DNA of 64,000 bases from Caenorhabditis elegans (GCF_000002985.6 NC_003283.11:20771501-20835500); one strand, 5' to 3'; counted from the stretch's first letter, positions 12,001 to 23,872 are shown. The notes: generated by a model from the letters alone, not told the origin. Program-made: numbers and translations.

Positions 12001-13361
12001 CGGAGAGGATGAGGACGGCGGAGAGGAGGTACTTTGGGAAATGGGATTATGATTACTAAGTTAAAAAAACAACAGATCGCAGTTTTCCCCTCCGTTGTCC
12101 TCATACCTCCGTGAGTTTCTCTTTTTCTTATTTTCAAACTTGTCAAACTTGTCCATGCATGTCGTATTATTTTTTACCCTACGCCTACTCAAAGTTCCAT
12201 ACATTTAGCAAGTGATTTCTTAACGTGTGTATTTCAGGAGCACGTAAGAACAGCTACGATGACGTTTTGCAATGGCTTTTTCGCGACCAGCCAAGCTCTC
12301 CGCCGCCGGCACGCTACCGGTCAGCGGACCGCTTCAGGACAACCGAACCGTCGAATTTCGGTTCCGCTCTGGCCTCGCCGGACTTCATGGATTCGTCATC
12401 TCGTACCTCCCGACCGAAGACATCATACGGACGAAGAGCACAAAGTCAGGGAAGTCGAACAACTGGATCGTCTTCCACGTCAGCATCGGCCACATTGCCA
12501 CACAGTGCCAACTACTCGCCACTTGCAGAGGGCATCTCACAATGTGGACTTAACAGTCCCCCGAGGTTAGTTTTTTATACATTTTTCACAATTAGCACGT
12601 TGAGCATGTACATGTTTATAATATCCTTGTATCAGTTGCAGTATCAAATCTGGACAAGTCGTGTACGGAGACGCTCGATCTATGGGACGTAGCTGCGATC
12701 CGTCCGATTCGTCACGACGCTTTTCCGCCCTTTCACCATCAGATACTCTCAATGTGTCGTCCACTAGAGGCATCAACCCAGTCATCGGAAGCAATGATGT
12801 GTTCTCCACTATGCCTTTTGCCGATTCTATCGCCATTGCCGAAAGGATCGATTCGTCGCCAACATTAACCTCTGGCGAACCAATACTTTGTGGTTAGTTT
12901 TTTTTAAATGTTCAAATCAATCTCATTCGTGAAAGAAATCAGATAACTTTCAACAAAATGTTTAACTTTCAGACGATCTTCAATGGGAAGAGCCTGATTT
13001 ATCGTGCTTGGCACCATTCGTTGACACTTATGATATGATGCAAATGGACGAGGGGTTACCACCAGAGCTTCAAGCTCTTTACGACTTGCCTGACTTTACA
13101 CCTGCGGTACCTCAAGCCCCAGCTGCTCGGCCTGTGCACATTGACGTAAGCCTGTTTTGTTTTTGGCTCCTAACATTATGTTAATTTTTGCAGAGAAGCC
13201 CACCAGCGAAGCGAATGCACCAATCAGGTCCCTCAGATTTAGATTTTATGTACACTCAACATTATCAACCATTCCAACAAGACGAGACATATTGGCAAGG
13301 ACAGCAACAGCAAAATGAACAACAGCCTAGTTCTTATTCCCCATTTCCAATGCTCTCTTGA
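9002..13361 (+). CDS. hif-1: Hypoxia-inducible factor alpha subunit HIF-1 (bHLH-PAS)
   Basis: Nine exons join in phase: 9002-9021, 9815-10005, 10132-10286, 10332-10646, 11164-11722, 12238-12565, 12642-12892, 12973-13145 and 13194-13361. They total 719 aa, the known length of the main C. elegans HIF-1. The first exon is only 20 nt (MEDNRK). Residues about 8-65 are the bHLH ([17 protein letters not shown], then [19 protein letters not shown]). PAS-A lies in exons 3-4 (about 80-160) and PAS-B in exon 5 (about 235-345). The hydroxylation degron LSCLAPF falls at residues 616-622, placing the target proline at P621, the EGL-9 site known from the literature. The C-terminus is Gln/Ser-rich. The protein acts in the nucleus with an ARNT-type partner (AHA-1 in worms) and is degraded through EGL-9/VHL in normal oxygen. 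A 3' splice site at 8912 suggests a 5'UTR exon or trans-splice acceptor. Confidence 0.98.
9315..9675. repeat. Hairpin repeat family A in hif-1 intron 1
   Basis: The left end is gaaggtggagtagcgccagtgg and the right end is ccactggctcctcctactcc followed by acctttg. Internal words such as cataatttccggtcaaag and gatattcggtcattttag mark the family. The element fills about half of the first intron, between the 20-nt start exon and the bHLH exon. Confidence 0.85.
11826..12052 (+). CDS. hif-1: Alternative last exon of hif-1 with acidic tail and two LAP motifs
   Basis: The exon 5 donor at 11722 leaves phase 1. A second acceptor (acgtatatag) ends at 11825, and the next two bases restore the frame, opening 75 codons to a stop at 12052. 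The short product would be about 488 aa, keeping bHLH, PAS-A and PAS-B but replacing the whole C-terminus. The tail is very acidic ([26 protein letters not shown]) and contains two Leu-Ala-Pro triplets, GLAPEF (P455) and DLAPIY (P463), resembling hydroxylatable degrons. There is no in-phase donor to exon 6, so it is a terminal exon. The codon pattern looks coding. It may correspond to an already annotated isoform, which I cannot check. Confidence 0.6.
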
Positions 13362-16300
13362 TTATTTTCTACCCCCTCTCAAACTGTTCATTGTTTTGTT
13401 TTCAAAAATATACTCTTCATTCATTCAAGTCACACTTCTTATTACTTAATTCTATTGCTCTTTTTAAGAATAATGAGTTTCAAGAATCCTCCCCGATAAA
13501 TTTTCCCCCATTCCTTTTTCCCTTTCCCTCTGATTTCTTTATTTAGTAAAAAAAAGAAGAATCGTAGTACAAAACGTGTCTATCTGTGTGTCCGTTTGTC
13601 CGTTTTTCCCATCTCCATAGTGATAGTTAATTGCATCATTTATACAACGAATCTTCTTATGTTAAGTTTTCTTTTCATTTTTTCACAATGCTCTCGTCTC
13701 ATTCATTTTCAAAATTCTGTCCGTCTTCGTTTTCTTCTCGATAAAACCTTTTTGGTTTGATCATCTTTTTAAAACTTTACAAAAAGCACTATTACAGAGT
13801 TTAGCATTCATTTTTGTGGAAAATATCTGAAATTTTGAGGTATGAGCTTGTAAAGTGAAAACGCGTCTAAATCTATTCGTCTTGATTTACAAATTACTTC
13901 AAACGTACGATCTTCCTATTAGACTTTCACTTCTTAGTAGTACTGCACCTCGAACACCTTCTAAAATTTAGACTGTTTATTTTGAAATGTTTTTTTGCAA
14001 AATTACAACAAGGCTAGGATTATTGCATTTTTGTTCCAATTAACCACAATTTTGCAAAATGTCTTTCAGAAACAGTTGTTCTTGTAAATGAAAACATGGA
14101 ATCCTAAACAAAAAAGGCGTATGAAAATTAGTATTGCACAACCTAGTTGTAATGCATTCGCTTTGAAAAATAGTATTGCATTCATATTAATAGATAATGA
14201 ATACATATACGCATCAGACCTCCGGTTTTTTTTGTGGAAAAAGCGAAAAATGAAAAATTTTCTTACTTTTTTCTGTTTTCCAATTATTCGGTTTTTCGAT
14301 TTTTCGGTTTTGCACAAGAAAAACTAAAAAATGGTCATGCAATAGTCAATGTTGAAAACTGTCAGTTTCAATAATTTCCGACAATCGGGGGTTTTATGCA
14401 ATTTTATAAGTTTCAATATGCTAAGTTTCACTAATCAAACCGATTCTTTTTGCAAAAGTGGTTTGAAATTCCATATCAAAGATCAAGATCTAGAATTATC
14501 AAAACTACTGTTTCGGAACTAAAACAACTGCCTAGTTCAATTTGCCATTCCAAATCAGGGGTACACGGCAATTTTTTCTGTTGTGTCCGTTAGAATTGTA
14601 GTAATTAGTCGAACCCACAATTTATTGATGAGGTTAAATCGGTAATAAATATATAACAAACAAATGAGTTCAGTTCTATTCACACGTGTTGATGCCCTCT
14701 TGATAACCTTCGCTCACGTCATACTTCTTTCTGGTGTGTTGCATAACCACACAACATTTTCTGAACACAAAGTGCTTTAAACAATAAGGTAAAAGATATT
14801 TACCAAAGTTGTTGGTTGTCGGAAATTTTTGGTTCCCAAGCACCGAACAATAAGTTTTGAATTCTTCATTTTATCAAAATTTCAATAACTATTGCTTTAC
14901 TTTTGAATAGGTTCGCTCTTTTTGGTTGTTGGTATGCTATCCAATGTTTGACTCCTGCCCTTTTGACTTTAATTTTCAATAAAAAATTTACGTCTCTCCA
15001 TCTTTTTTCATTTCAATGTCAGTTCAGACGGACAAGTCAAAAGCGGCTGGTTCCGCCTAAACTCAGTGCTTTTTTTGCATTCACGTCATAATGGCATAGT
15101 AGAAAAAGCAGAAAAAATGAGATGAATGGCGGGAACAAAACGGATTATTTTTTGACATTAATAAATTGAACTTTCGAGATAAAAATGTTAATATGATTTT
15201 TTAAAACTATACATACAAATGGAATAACGTATCAAAAACTATCTATCTTGAGAAAAATCAAAGTTTTGTAGCAAGCATTTCCCACGAGAGTTCCTCAAAA
15301 ATCGGAACATTCAAACTTTGTTCGAAAAACAAAAAAGCATTGATTTATAATGTGAAGATAGTAGAAATGCAGTGAATACTTTCGTAGTTACGGAATTTAA
15401 AATCAAATCATTACTGAGTTTGGAAAAGAAAATTCAGATATTTTACTTTGCAATAACTAACTGTAGAAGAAATGGTACATCATGCCGCATAGACTCGCTG
15501 CTTTGAGGTTTCTTTAACAAAATTGTACGGTGATATTAGAACCTATGTTAGGATTTTCGGCAATTTTCAAGCCTAAGTATTTTTCGGAAATCGAAAAAAA
15601 ATTTGTTTTTTAGTATTTGGTTAGTCTAAAAGAAAGCGTTCAATCCATCAAGGATTGAATCATTTCGTGATTGAAAAAAGAAGTACTCGGCAGTTTGCTA
15701 CTCCTGGCGCGCGCATGTTTCGCACCGAGCGCGCGGACGGAGCGCGCCCGGCGCATTTCATACGAATTTGGCCACGGCTCGTTCCCCTTCCCTTCATTAC
15801 TATGCCAAATAAATTGTAAACGTAGAATACTGGGTATATTTAAATTTAATTTTATTAAATTGAAAAGGTTAAAAAAATTAAAAACTTCAAAATTAAAAAT
15901 TGTTCCTTTGTCCAGTCAGTTCCCTTCTTTTTGTTGGAGCTCTTCAAGTTTTTTCGATGGACCTGAAAAATAAACAAGTTAATTTCATTCATTGAAACAT
16001 TTTTCATGTTCATTTGAAGAAGAAAAAAAACTTACAGGAATCAGGGAGAATAAACAACTCCAAAAATCTCTCGTGCATATATGCTAGGGCCGTGTGAAGG
16101 TGGGGAATCCAAATCGTCTCCATATTTTGTTGCTTTTCTGAAAATATTAAATTCTGTTTTTTAAATAATCGAGATGCATAAAAGATATTGAAGACCGGGT
16201 ATTTATCAAATTATTTATAATTTCGAAGAAATCGTTTTTACTATCTTACCGATGAACTATGTCATTCTGGTCCTCCGATTATTTGTTTTGACCAGGCATT

Positions 16301-18048
16301 TATGCAATTTCTGCAAATTTTTTCATTAATATTTAATTGAAAAATAAATAAAAAGTATAGAAAATGTGTAAAGTCGAAAAAAACTGAAAAAAACACGCTT
16401 GAAAAAACTTGAAAAATTTGGCAGAGTTGAAATCTAGGCCGCGGCCGCGATCTGCGGAGGGCGCGCGCACGGGCGCGTACAGAGCGTGGACGATCCGCGC
16501 ACAGAGCGTCGACGATGTGGGGATTATGTTTTTTCTACGTGAATTTGAGGATTGGGAAGTCAAAACAACTATAAAGTGCCTATATACAGGTACTTTCTTA
16601 TATACGGATCTATATATACACAAACATATCACCATAGTTTCCTAGTAATTGTGTACCATTTGAAATTTGCAACTTCGAGCAAATAAATATTCCATTTTAA
16701 ACATTTACTTATTCATACTCTTGATTACATAGTAATAGTCTATAAAGTTTAGAAAAAAGCACGTTTACTTTGTTTTCTGGTTCCTGCTTCGTTCTTGACA
16801 GACTCTATTCGCATCCAGTGCGCATACTATGCGCGTCTCGAGCGCGCCTTTTGCGCTTTAGGTGCGCGCGCCAGGCGGATTCCCCTGACAGTTGCCGGTT
16901 TTCAATATTTCCGGCAATCGGCAATTTCGGCAATTGACGGTTTTGGGAATTTTTGGCAATCGGAAATTGCCGCGCACCCCTGGTTCAGCACTCATTTCCT
17001 CGGTTTTCAAAATATTTCAATTGAATTCAAAGCCATGTCTTTTTGTTTCAACAATTCGTAACTTTCACTGCTCCGCTTTTCTCAGCAGCATCAGTTCACC
17101 ACTTCATCGTTTGGTCTCTGAAACACACAGTAATTTTATTTTTCGACATCAGGATTTCACAATAACAATTTCGTAGGACACTTCCTGTACACATGTGATC
17201 ACTTTTATATTGTACAGTTATACTATGAATAAATGCCTTACAATTAGAGCTTGAGAAATTTATTCCTAGGCATTAAAGTCAATAGTCCATGAGACTGTGA
17301 TACTCAAATGTAAAGTGCTCGCCTGCTACGTCATTTTTCATAGAAATATATTTCCAGAGAGTATTATATTTCATGTCTCAACTTCTTCAATTTTTTCTCC
17401 ATTTATTTGGTCCCTTCTATTTTTTCTTGACCTCCTTGATTGTCATCTCTATTCATCCATCTATATGGCGCCAAGTTGAGTTTTTTCTCCCAAATACAAA
17501 TTGCCTCTGGCTTCGCTTGAGAGCCCAGCTCGGGTATATAATTAAGCGTCGAGTCATTGAGTTTCTCTGAAAAAGAAGAATGGAAGAAAAAATATATGCA
17601 TTGAAAAAAGCGTCTCCCTATATCTTGGCGCGTCGTTTAATGCAATTATCCAGGGATGCGGCCGCGCCAACCCCAGCAAGTGCCCCTCCCTGCGTGTCAA
17701 GCTCTTCAAAATGGGAGACACATACACATAAAGAGAAGAAGAAGACGTACGCTTTGCAGGCGCGACGGAAAGAGCACATGCATATACATAAACACATAGG
17801 CTACACAAAAAAGACGACGATGGGGAAAAACGAAAAAGCACACGAAAAAAATCGATGTCTTAGTCGGGGGTTGCGCAGCATAGCGCCTAGAGCCCCGAAG
17901 CCCATAGAGAGTAAGCAAAAAAGAGAGAGAATTGCGGGTCCGCCCCCTCCAGAAAAGCTCCGAGAGCCCCATACACACGCATTTTACTTTTTCCTTCTTC
18001 CTTTTGCCTACGGCTTCTCCATTCAACCAACAACACTTCTTCGATAAA
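13362..18048. other. hif-1 3' UTR and long intergenic region with GC-rich islands
   Basis: The first few hundred bases are the pyrimidine-rich hif-1 3' UTR. No coding exons are convincing after that. The GC-rich islands at about 15700-15770, 16435-16520 and 16800-16880 are dense in gcgcgc words within otherwise AT-rich DNA and look like decayed repeat arms. 16890-16985 is a ggggtg-type palindrome. An open frame at 17580-18047 lies in purine-rich promoter DNA just before the next gene and is judged spurious. Confidence 0.5.
16890..16985. repeat. Palindromic 'gccggcaattgccg' element, short copy
   Basis: It contains gttgccggttttcaatatttc, ccggcaatcggcaattt, and the terminus ttgccgcgcacccctgg. 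It matches the ends of the full copy at 20188-20632. Confidence 0.65.
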
Positions 18049-18981
18049 ATGGCTGACGCTGCGGTAAGTGTATATATTGATAGAAAAACTGTGCATGCCT
18101 TATTACCCAAAAATTCAATCAATCAATGTGTTCCTTTTTAATTAAAAAAAAGCTCCACTTCGAAAAGCCAAGTCTTTTTCTTTTTAGAAAAACGCTCTTT
18201 CCTCAATCTTCGATAAGACTAAGGATGTTTTATCAACAGCCGCAGATGCAACGAAAGGATATGCTTCTCAGGCACAGCAAGCTATAGGAAAAATCATCCC
18301 AGGAGCCAATCATGAATCTGACCCGGTAAGTTAGTTGGCCTAAAGTTAGAGAAATGCTCAAAAACTTACCAGTTATTTTTTTTTTCAAAATAAGTAACAC
18401 AGTAATTAGCATTATTAGAAACTTTCCTAACAAGTGTCCTAGAATGCTATTCATCGATAGATATTTTTATACTATATAGGTTGTTATAGTAGTTGTTGAA
18501 ATATAGTAATAGTTAAAAATAGGGCTCACAGCTGAGCGAGGCACGAAATGCGGGCCTCACGCTGACGCCGCTGAGTGTGCGCAACGTAGTACAAAAGGTG
18601 GTTATTTGGAAGCGGCCGGCACGTTTGGGGTTCCGCAGCTTGGCCTGAAACGAGTAGCTTGGTGTGTGCGCAATGTAGTGCAAAGGATAATTATTTGGAA
18701 GCGGCCGACACGTTTGGGTTTTCGCGCTGCACTATACATTCGGATACATGCGGCTACCTTATGGGAGCCCTAGTTAAAGTAGTTGTTATCTATCAGCTAT
18801 GTTTTATAAGGAATTGCGTTTCAAACTTGCAGCAGAAAAATGTATCCTGATAAAATGAATTTTTCATATACGTTGTTTCGATATTATGAATAAGTATTTT
18901 CAGAACGCCGCCGTTGCTGCAGCCCAAGCTGCATCTGGACAACCCGTAGACACAACCGGAGGTGTTCCACCAGCACAATAG
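18049..18981 (+). CDS. Small Ala/Thr/Lys-rich LEA-like protein
   Basis: The exons are 18049-18063, 18188-18325 and 18904-18981, all joined in phase 0, giving 76 aa. The start ATG follows a short leader (tcgataaaATG). The body reads as an amphipathic Ala-rich helix with segments such as FDKTKDVLSTAADATKGYA and SQAQQAIGKI, reminiscent of late-embryogenesis-abundant group 3 repeats. The C-terminus is disordered (GQPVDTTGGVPPAQ). There is no signal peptide or membrane segment, so it is probably soluble and cytosolic. Family placement rests on composition and the K-T-K-D-x-x pattern only. The second intron (18326-18903) carries a GC-rich repeat. A poly-A signal aataaa is at about 19265. Confidence 0.8.
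18523..18774. repeat. GC-rich repeat family D with short inverted termini
   Basis: The termini are agggctcacag and gggagccct. The interior contains gaaatgcgggcctcacgc and tatttggaagcggccg. The latter word occurs twice here (around 18604 and 18691), so the copy holds an internal tandem duplication of about 87 bp. Related copies are at 30763-30950, 32086-32225 and 45815-45877. It sits in intron 2 of the LEA-like gene. Confidence 0.75.
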
Positions 18982-19533
18982 GCCTTGTTCATTCTTATTT
19001 CGGATTATTACTTACAGCTCTACAAAAATATTATTTATTTTAATTAATTTTGAAACAGTATTGAAGATTCATACGTAGTTGTCTTTCTCTCTCTTTTTTC
19101 TCTCATCTTTCGCTTCACCTTTTTCTCTTTCTCAATTAAAATTTTTCGTATGGTGCCAATATTTATCCATTTTTTTCTTCACTCTATTCCATACTTATTT
19201 CTTTATCTCACTATTTATTGCCCATTTTCTCTCCTTTTTTTATTTTCCTATGTCAGTCAGAACAAATAAATGAAGTAGATCTTTTATAATGTCATATTCT
19301 CGGAGCCAATATAGGAGATCCGAATATTAAAAAAACCATTGGTAGATGAAATTGCACTTCGAATTTACAGAAAATCAATGTTTTAAAATTTTTTGGCACA
19401 ATTCTGATGGAAATGACTAGAAGGCAAGGCATGTCTTATTTTAAGGCACTAGGAAAATGAAAAATCACTAAGACACCGGTGGTATTAAAGGCGAAGATTT
19501 GGGAAGTATTTACAGAAAAAGATAAAATTTCAT
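18982..19533. other. Convergent 3' flanks, no gene
   Basis: This is T-rich 3' UTR of the LEA-like gene, with aataaa at about 19265, followed by ordinary AT-rich DNA up to the stop codon of the minus-strand gene at 19534. I see nothing else in it. Confidence 0.6.
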
Positions 19534-20903
19534 CTACTCATCAATATTTTCTTGGATTTCTTCAATGTTGACAGGATTGTTTGATTCGGCAACGACTATT
19601 TTCATAGGACATCGAGGTTTTCTTCTACCAGAGCCGGAAGACGTTGGCACAGGTGACGTGGACGGAGGCGGTGTTGATGAAGATGATGAAATAGAACTTG
19701 GAGTGCCAACAACGCTGCTAGCAGTAGATATTGAATCAGGTTTTGCTTGAGCCTGTTGCTGGTGCTGATGAGCTTGAAGAAAAGGTGCAATACGAGCTAG
19801 ACTTGTGAAATCCATTTTCATCATAGCAAGTTGTGTTATCTGCGCTATCTGAATATGCTGAAACAATAGAAATTAATCTAGAATATGCTGCTGTCAAACA
19901 TGTACCTTCACAATATCATCTGGAGTTCGTCGTGGAAAAACAGTTTGAGTGTACTGAATGTTGTTGTTTTTGCTGTGATTGTGATTATTATTGTTGTTAT
20001 TATTCATGTTGTTCAAACGAGCTGGACCAGAGGAATGTGAGGATTGTGCATTTAATCGAGCTGCTGCCGCATCTCTGTTGTGACTGAAATTTAAAATTTG
20101 ATATCACTTTTACAAACAGTGGACAATTTTAATTTACCAGTTTTCAGGTCACTGATTTCAAAACTTTGAGTCTCACAGTTGTTATAACCCAGGGGTGTGC
20201 GGCAATTGCCGTTCGGAAATCGAATTTTTAGCAATTTAGGCAAGTGCCGAAATTGCCAAATGCCGGAAATTTTGAAAACCGACAATTGCCGGAATTACCG
20301 TTTGCCGGAAATCAGAATTGCCGTAAATAAAAATCCATACTGCTTGTAGATTTACGAGCCGTAACCATGCATTTCGATAAACAATTTTCTCTTTGCAAGC
20401 TCTAAATGATACAATCCTTGAAGAATTGAATGTTTTCTGTTAGAAAATGACTAACCGAATACTATAAAACAAGGTGAAAATTTTCTAATTTCTGACATAC
20501 AATTAGGTTTGAAAATATCCAAAAATGCCCGGCAATTGGCAATTTTGCAAATTTCGCCAATTGCCGATATTGCTGACAATTTCCTGAACCGGCAATTGCC
20601 TGAAATTTCCGATTACCGCGCACCCCTGTTCTAACCTCTACAAAACTAAAGAAAATTTTATAATCTCACATCAGTTTGTTTTCATTTTTCCTCCATTCTC
20701 TGATACTACTCTCTGCCACATTGAATTCCCGCCCAGCTGCTCTATTGCCATGATTCTTTGCGTGCGAGATGATCGCCAACTTTTCATCAATAGAGTACTG
20801 CTGGAATTATGGGTAAGTCACTCATAAGCTTAGATACCGATACCTTTAGAGTTCGACTATACGGAGTGCCTGGATCCAGAGCCTTACGAACGTCTGATGA
20901 CAT
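19534..20903 (-). CDS. Brinker-type (psq/CENP-B-like HTH) DNA-binding protein
   Basis: Exons 20903-20844, 20800-20670, 20083-19906 and 19857-19534 join in phase, giving about 230 aa. Exon 2 encodes a compact helix-turn-helix: YSIDEKLAIISHAKNHGNRA followed by AGREFNVAESSIREWRK. The spacing (K-L-x-I-I-x-x-A, H-G-N-R-A-A, F-x-V-x-E-S-S-I-R-x-W-R-K) is that of the Brinker DNA-binding domain. Exon 3 is Asn-rich and exon 4 has Gln/His- and Ser/Pro-rich low complexity, as in transcriptional regulators, plus a basic patch GRRKPRCPMKIV near the C-terminus. A nuclear role as a transcription factor is inferred. A further upstream exon is possible, because an acceptor (aatttcag) sits just before the chosen ATG. 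Intron 2 contains a palindromic repeat. Confidence 0.85.
20188..20632. repeat. Full-length 'ggggtgtgcggcaattgccg' palindrome
   Basis: The left end is caggggtgtgcggcaattgc and the right end is accgcgcacccctgtt, its near-complement. Both arms are built from repeated gccggaaat and aattgccg units, so the element can fold at many registers. It lies in intron 2 of the Brinker-type gene. Confidence 0.85.
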
Positions 20904-21632
20904 TGATGTGCCTGAAATTTGAAAAAAATGTAAAAAAGAGATGTTAATTATCAAAAAGAGTTTATAACAACACGATTTCCATTTTAATATATAAGGTTGT
21001 GGTTTTTTTCAAAACAAAGAACTGATGCACGGTGCCATCTCTTTCCAGCAAAACTGAAAACTGAGTCAGCCGTCACAGCGCAAATACCTTTCTCTCCATC
21101 GATTTGAAAATAGAAAAGAGATAAGAATACGGAGCGCAAGGCTGTGTGCTGCGCACTACCTCCCTTTCAACACAGAAAACTATAAAACATTGATAAAATG
21201 ATGACGACGATGTGTGCTTGCGCGGCGGCGCCCCGGGCACAGGACAGGCAAGATACAGAGAAACGGGGGAATAATCGATGATGATGATTCCGTTTTTTGA
21301 TATCGAGAGTATTGCGCGCTCTTCACAGCAGCACCAACCACATTATTGCAAAAAATAATATTTAAATATTGGAAGGGCACAGGACATCGAGAGGAATAGT
21401 GTTTGAGAGCGAAGCACCGCGCGAGATGGGCACCGCGCGAGATGAAAATCACAACATTGATATTAATATGGAAGAGGAGAAAATTGGCAAACTGTGCTTA
21501 ACTCGGAAAACACATGTGAAGCGCCATACAAGGAATTTGGGGCCGTCACTAGTCACAACTTTAAAAACTGCCGGACAGATTTTAAACGAAAATAGCAAAA
21601 AAATTAGCTTTTTATAAGTTTTCGATTTTGTC

Positions 21633-22024
21633 TTAAAGGTGGAGTAGCGCCAGTGGGGAAAGTGTTAAAAACTACTCCTATGGTGGCAAAATAGCCGAAT
21701 ACCACAATAAAACCTTTCAAAGATTTTTTGAAAATGTTTTATTTACCATGAAAAGGTGAAACTTTCTCAGTTTATTCCATTTTTATTTCATTTTAATTAC
21801 TTGTATTAAAACATTTTAGGGGTCTGAATTGGGACATTGCTTTGGATTTCCTCAATTTTTTTCAAAATTTGTTTTCAACATTTCGGCAATTCGCCAAAAC
21901 TTTGACTGAAAATTACGGAGAATCTAAAAATTTGTTGGAATGATTTATTAGGATATTTGGTTGGTTTAAAATATTATAAATGTATTTAGACAAAATTCCC
22001 ACTGGTGCTACTCCACCTTTAAAA
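21633..22024. repeat. Hairpin repeat family A
   Basis: The termini are ttaaaggtggagtagcgcca (left) and tggtgctactccacctttaa (right). Internal family words are present, including ccgaataccacaataaaacc. The long arms can pair almost end to end. Confidence 0.9.
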
Positions 22025-23063
22025 AACCGATTAGCCGAAAAAGCTAAAAATCGAGTGTGTTAGTTGTAAATTGTAAGAAATTTTTAACAATTGCAAATTA
22101 GACTATTCAATTTTTGATTCTTGAATTAATGTTCTGCTTGTAATAGTAAACTAACTTTGTTCGAGTAAACATAAAGAAGTGATAAACTGTAAGGAAACTA
22201 TTGAACTATACGGAAAACAGTTTTGTGGCTTAAGAGTTGAGGAAGATAGAAGCACGGCACGCGCAACGTTTCTCCTCTAACTTTTCTTCGTTTCTCGTTT
22301 GATGATAACAAAAAATATCAGCCAAATTGAAGAAAGGAGGGAAAAGAGTGTGCGCGTGAGCGCGCGCGCTCCTGCCGGGAGCCCTCTTCCCTCCTTTTCT
22401 TCTTCGTTTTTTTTTTTGCTTTCCGTTGACTGAGATAGAGAGCGGGAAAGAGTGTCTGAAAATAATATTACAACACAAGAACGATGGCATGGCGGTGTGC
22501 GCGCGCGGGAGCGCGCAGCCTATTGACTTCGGGAGGCGAGATTCAGACGGTCAGAAAGACGGAGCCGCTGGAGCAACTGTTCTTCTTCTTCTTGTCGAGA
22601 CTGGGAATCGAAAAGTGAGAAGGGGGAGCAAAATTGAAAGTGAAAAGGACGTGCGCGCGCCGATTTCAATATGTTTTGGTTTTGCCTAGCCATAGTTTTG
22701 TGTATTGTATATACAAACTTTTAACATGAGGCAAAAATTCAGGAAAAGCAGGAATGAATGGCATGACTAAACTTATCTCATGCAAGAATTATCTTACTTC
22801 TCCAAAGGTATTTATTTTCAACGCTGCTGACACTTTTGAAAAAAAAAATTAACACAGTTTTGTGCACGTGATTTGAAGATTATTCGAGATAATAAAAAAA
22901 TATATCACAAAAATAGAGACCTTTAAAAATTACAGCGAACGAATATTAAGTGAATTTTCTTTTCAGAACTTTAGAAGATCCAGAATATGAAATATCACAT
23001 ATCATCTTTTTAAAAATGCAACCTGCTCGAACTAGATGAATCAGGAAATCAAGATGTCTTTTC

Positions 23064-23524
23064 TAAAGGGGGTGTTGTCAATCTTTTTTTTTTAATTTAT
23101 CATTAGACTCAAAATTGTCTGAAAACGCCAAATTTCATAATGAAAAATTTTGAAAACTTCTCAAAAATACATTATGGCGACTCAAAAAGTGACCTAAAAT
23201 TAGTTAAAATTTGAAATTTGGTCGACTTGTCAATGTCGCAGCGGCTGGAAACTGATTTTTTAAAAATTTTTGTCATCAACTTAAAATACCTAATTTAAGT
23301 TGAAAAGGCAAAATAATTAACTTGCATGTCCAAAATTAGACGGTGATTTCAAAATAAATAGTTTCCAGCCGACATTGACAAGGTGGTCAAATTTCAAATT
23401 TTAACCAATTTTTGATGTATTTTTTTTGAGAAGTTTTCAAAAAGTTTCATTATAAAATTCGGTGTTTTCAGACAATTTTGAGTCTAATACAGCAATAAAG
23501 AAATTTGACTGCATCACGTTTAAA
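23064..23524. repeat. Hairpin repeat family C
   Basis: It starts aaagggggtgttgtcaatc and ends gactgcatcacgtttaa. Inside are gactcaaaattgtctgaaaac and its inverted partner, gttttcagacaattttgagt. The terminal bases have diverged from the consensus. Confidence 0.8.
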
Positions 23525-23723
23525 ATAATATGGATCACTTAATTTAATTTTTATTTGAACTAATGCTAGTTTCAAAATCAAGAAAATTACTTATGCACTT
23601 CGAAAATAAGAATAGAGTTGAGAAACGAAATGAAGATCAGCTTCTTCGTCGAATCCACTTTTCGCGAATTTTACACTTTCGAAAACCCGGGTGCCGATGA
23701 TTGCGCAGTTGCGCGGGAGCAAA

Positions 23724-23872
23724 GTGAGGGACCACTCACATCACAGAGTGTGCTCCCGGGGAGCTCCCGGGAGCACGGGAATTTCCGAAACGAGATAGTA
23801 TTTAGGATGAAGAGTTTTGAGGTTTTAAAGATGAAAAGGAAGGAAGGAAGAATGAGGAATGGAGAAAAGGGG
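23724..23872 (+). repeat. Direct repeat, copy 1 (149 bp) flanking a SINE
   Basis: Bases 23724-23872 recur without any difference that I can find at 24130-24278, exactly 406 bp downstream. The unit includes the palindrome gctcccggggagctcccggg. Between the copies sits only the tRNA-derived element at 23873-24129. Confidence 0.95.

Larger units (their letters stand above)
20904..23723. other. Repeat-rich intergenic region
   Basis: No supported gene is present. It contains the family A hairpin (21633-22024), the family C hairpin (23064-23524) and GC-rich patches with gcgcgc words at 21220-21240, 22355-22385 and 22497-22520. The region next to 20904 is the promoter side of the Brinker-type gene. 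Open frames here run through low-complexity or repeat DNA. Confidence 0.5.

Noticed and set aside
17580..18047. 155-aa open frame just before the LEA-like gene
   Set aside because: It lies in purine-rich promoter DNA and has a low-complexity, Lys/His/Pro-rich composition, no domain, and ends two bases before the real start codon. The same stretch is open in other frames too.
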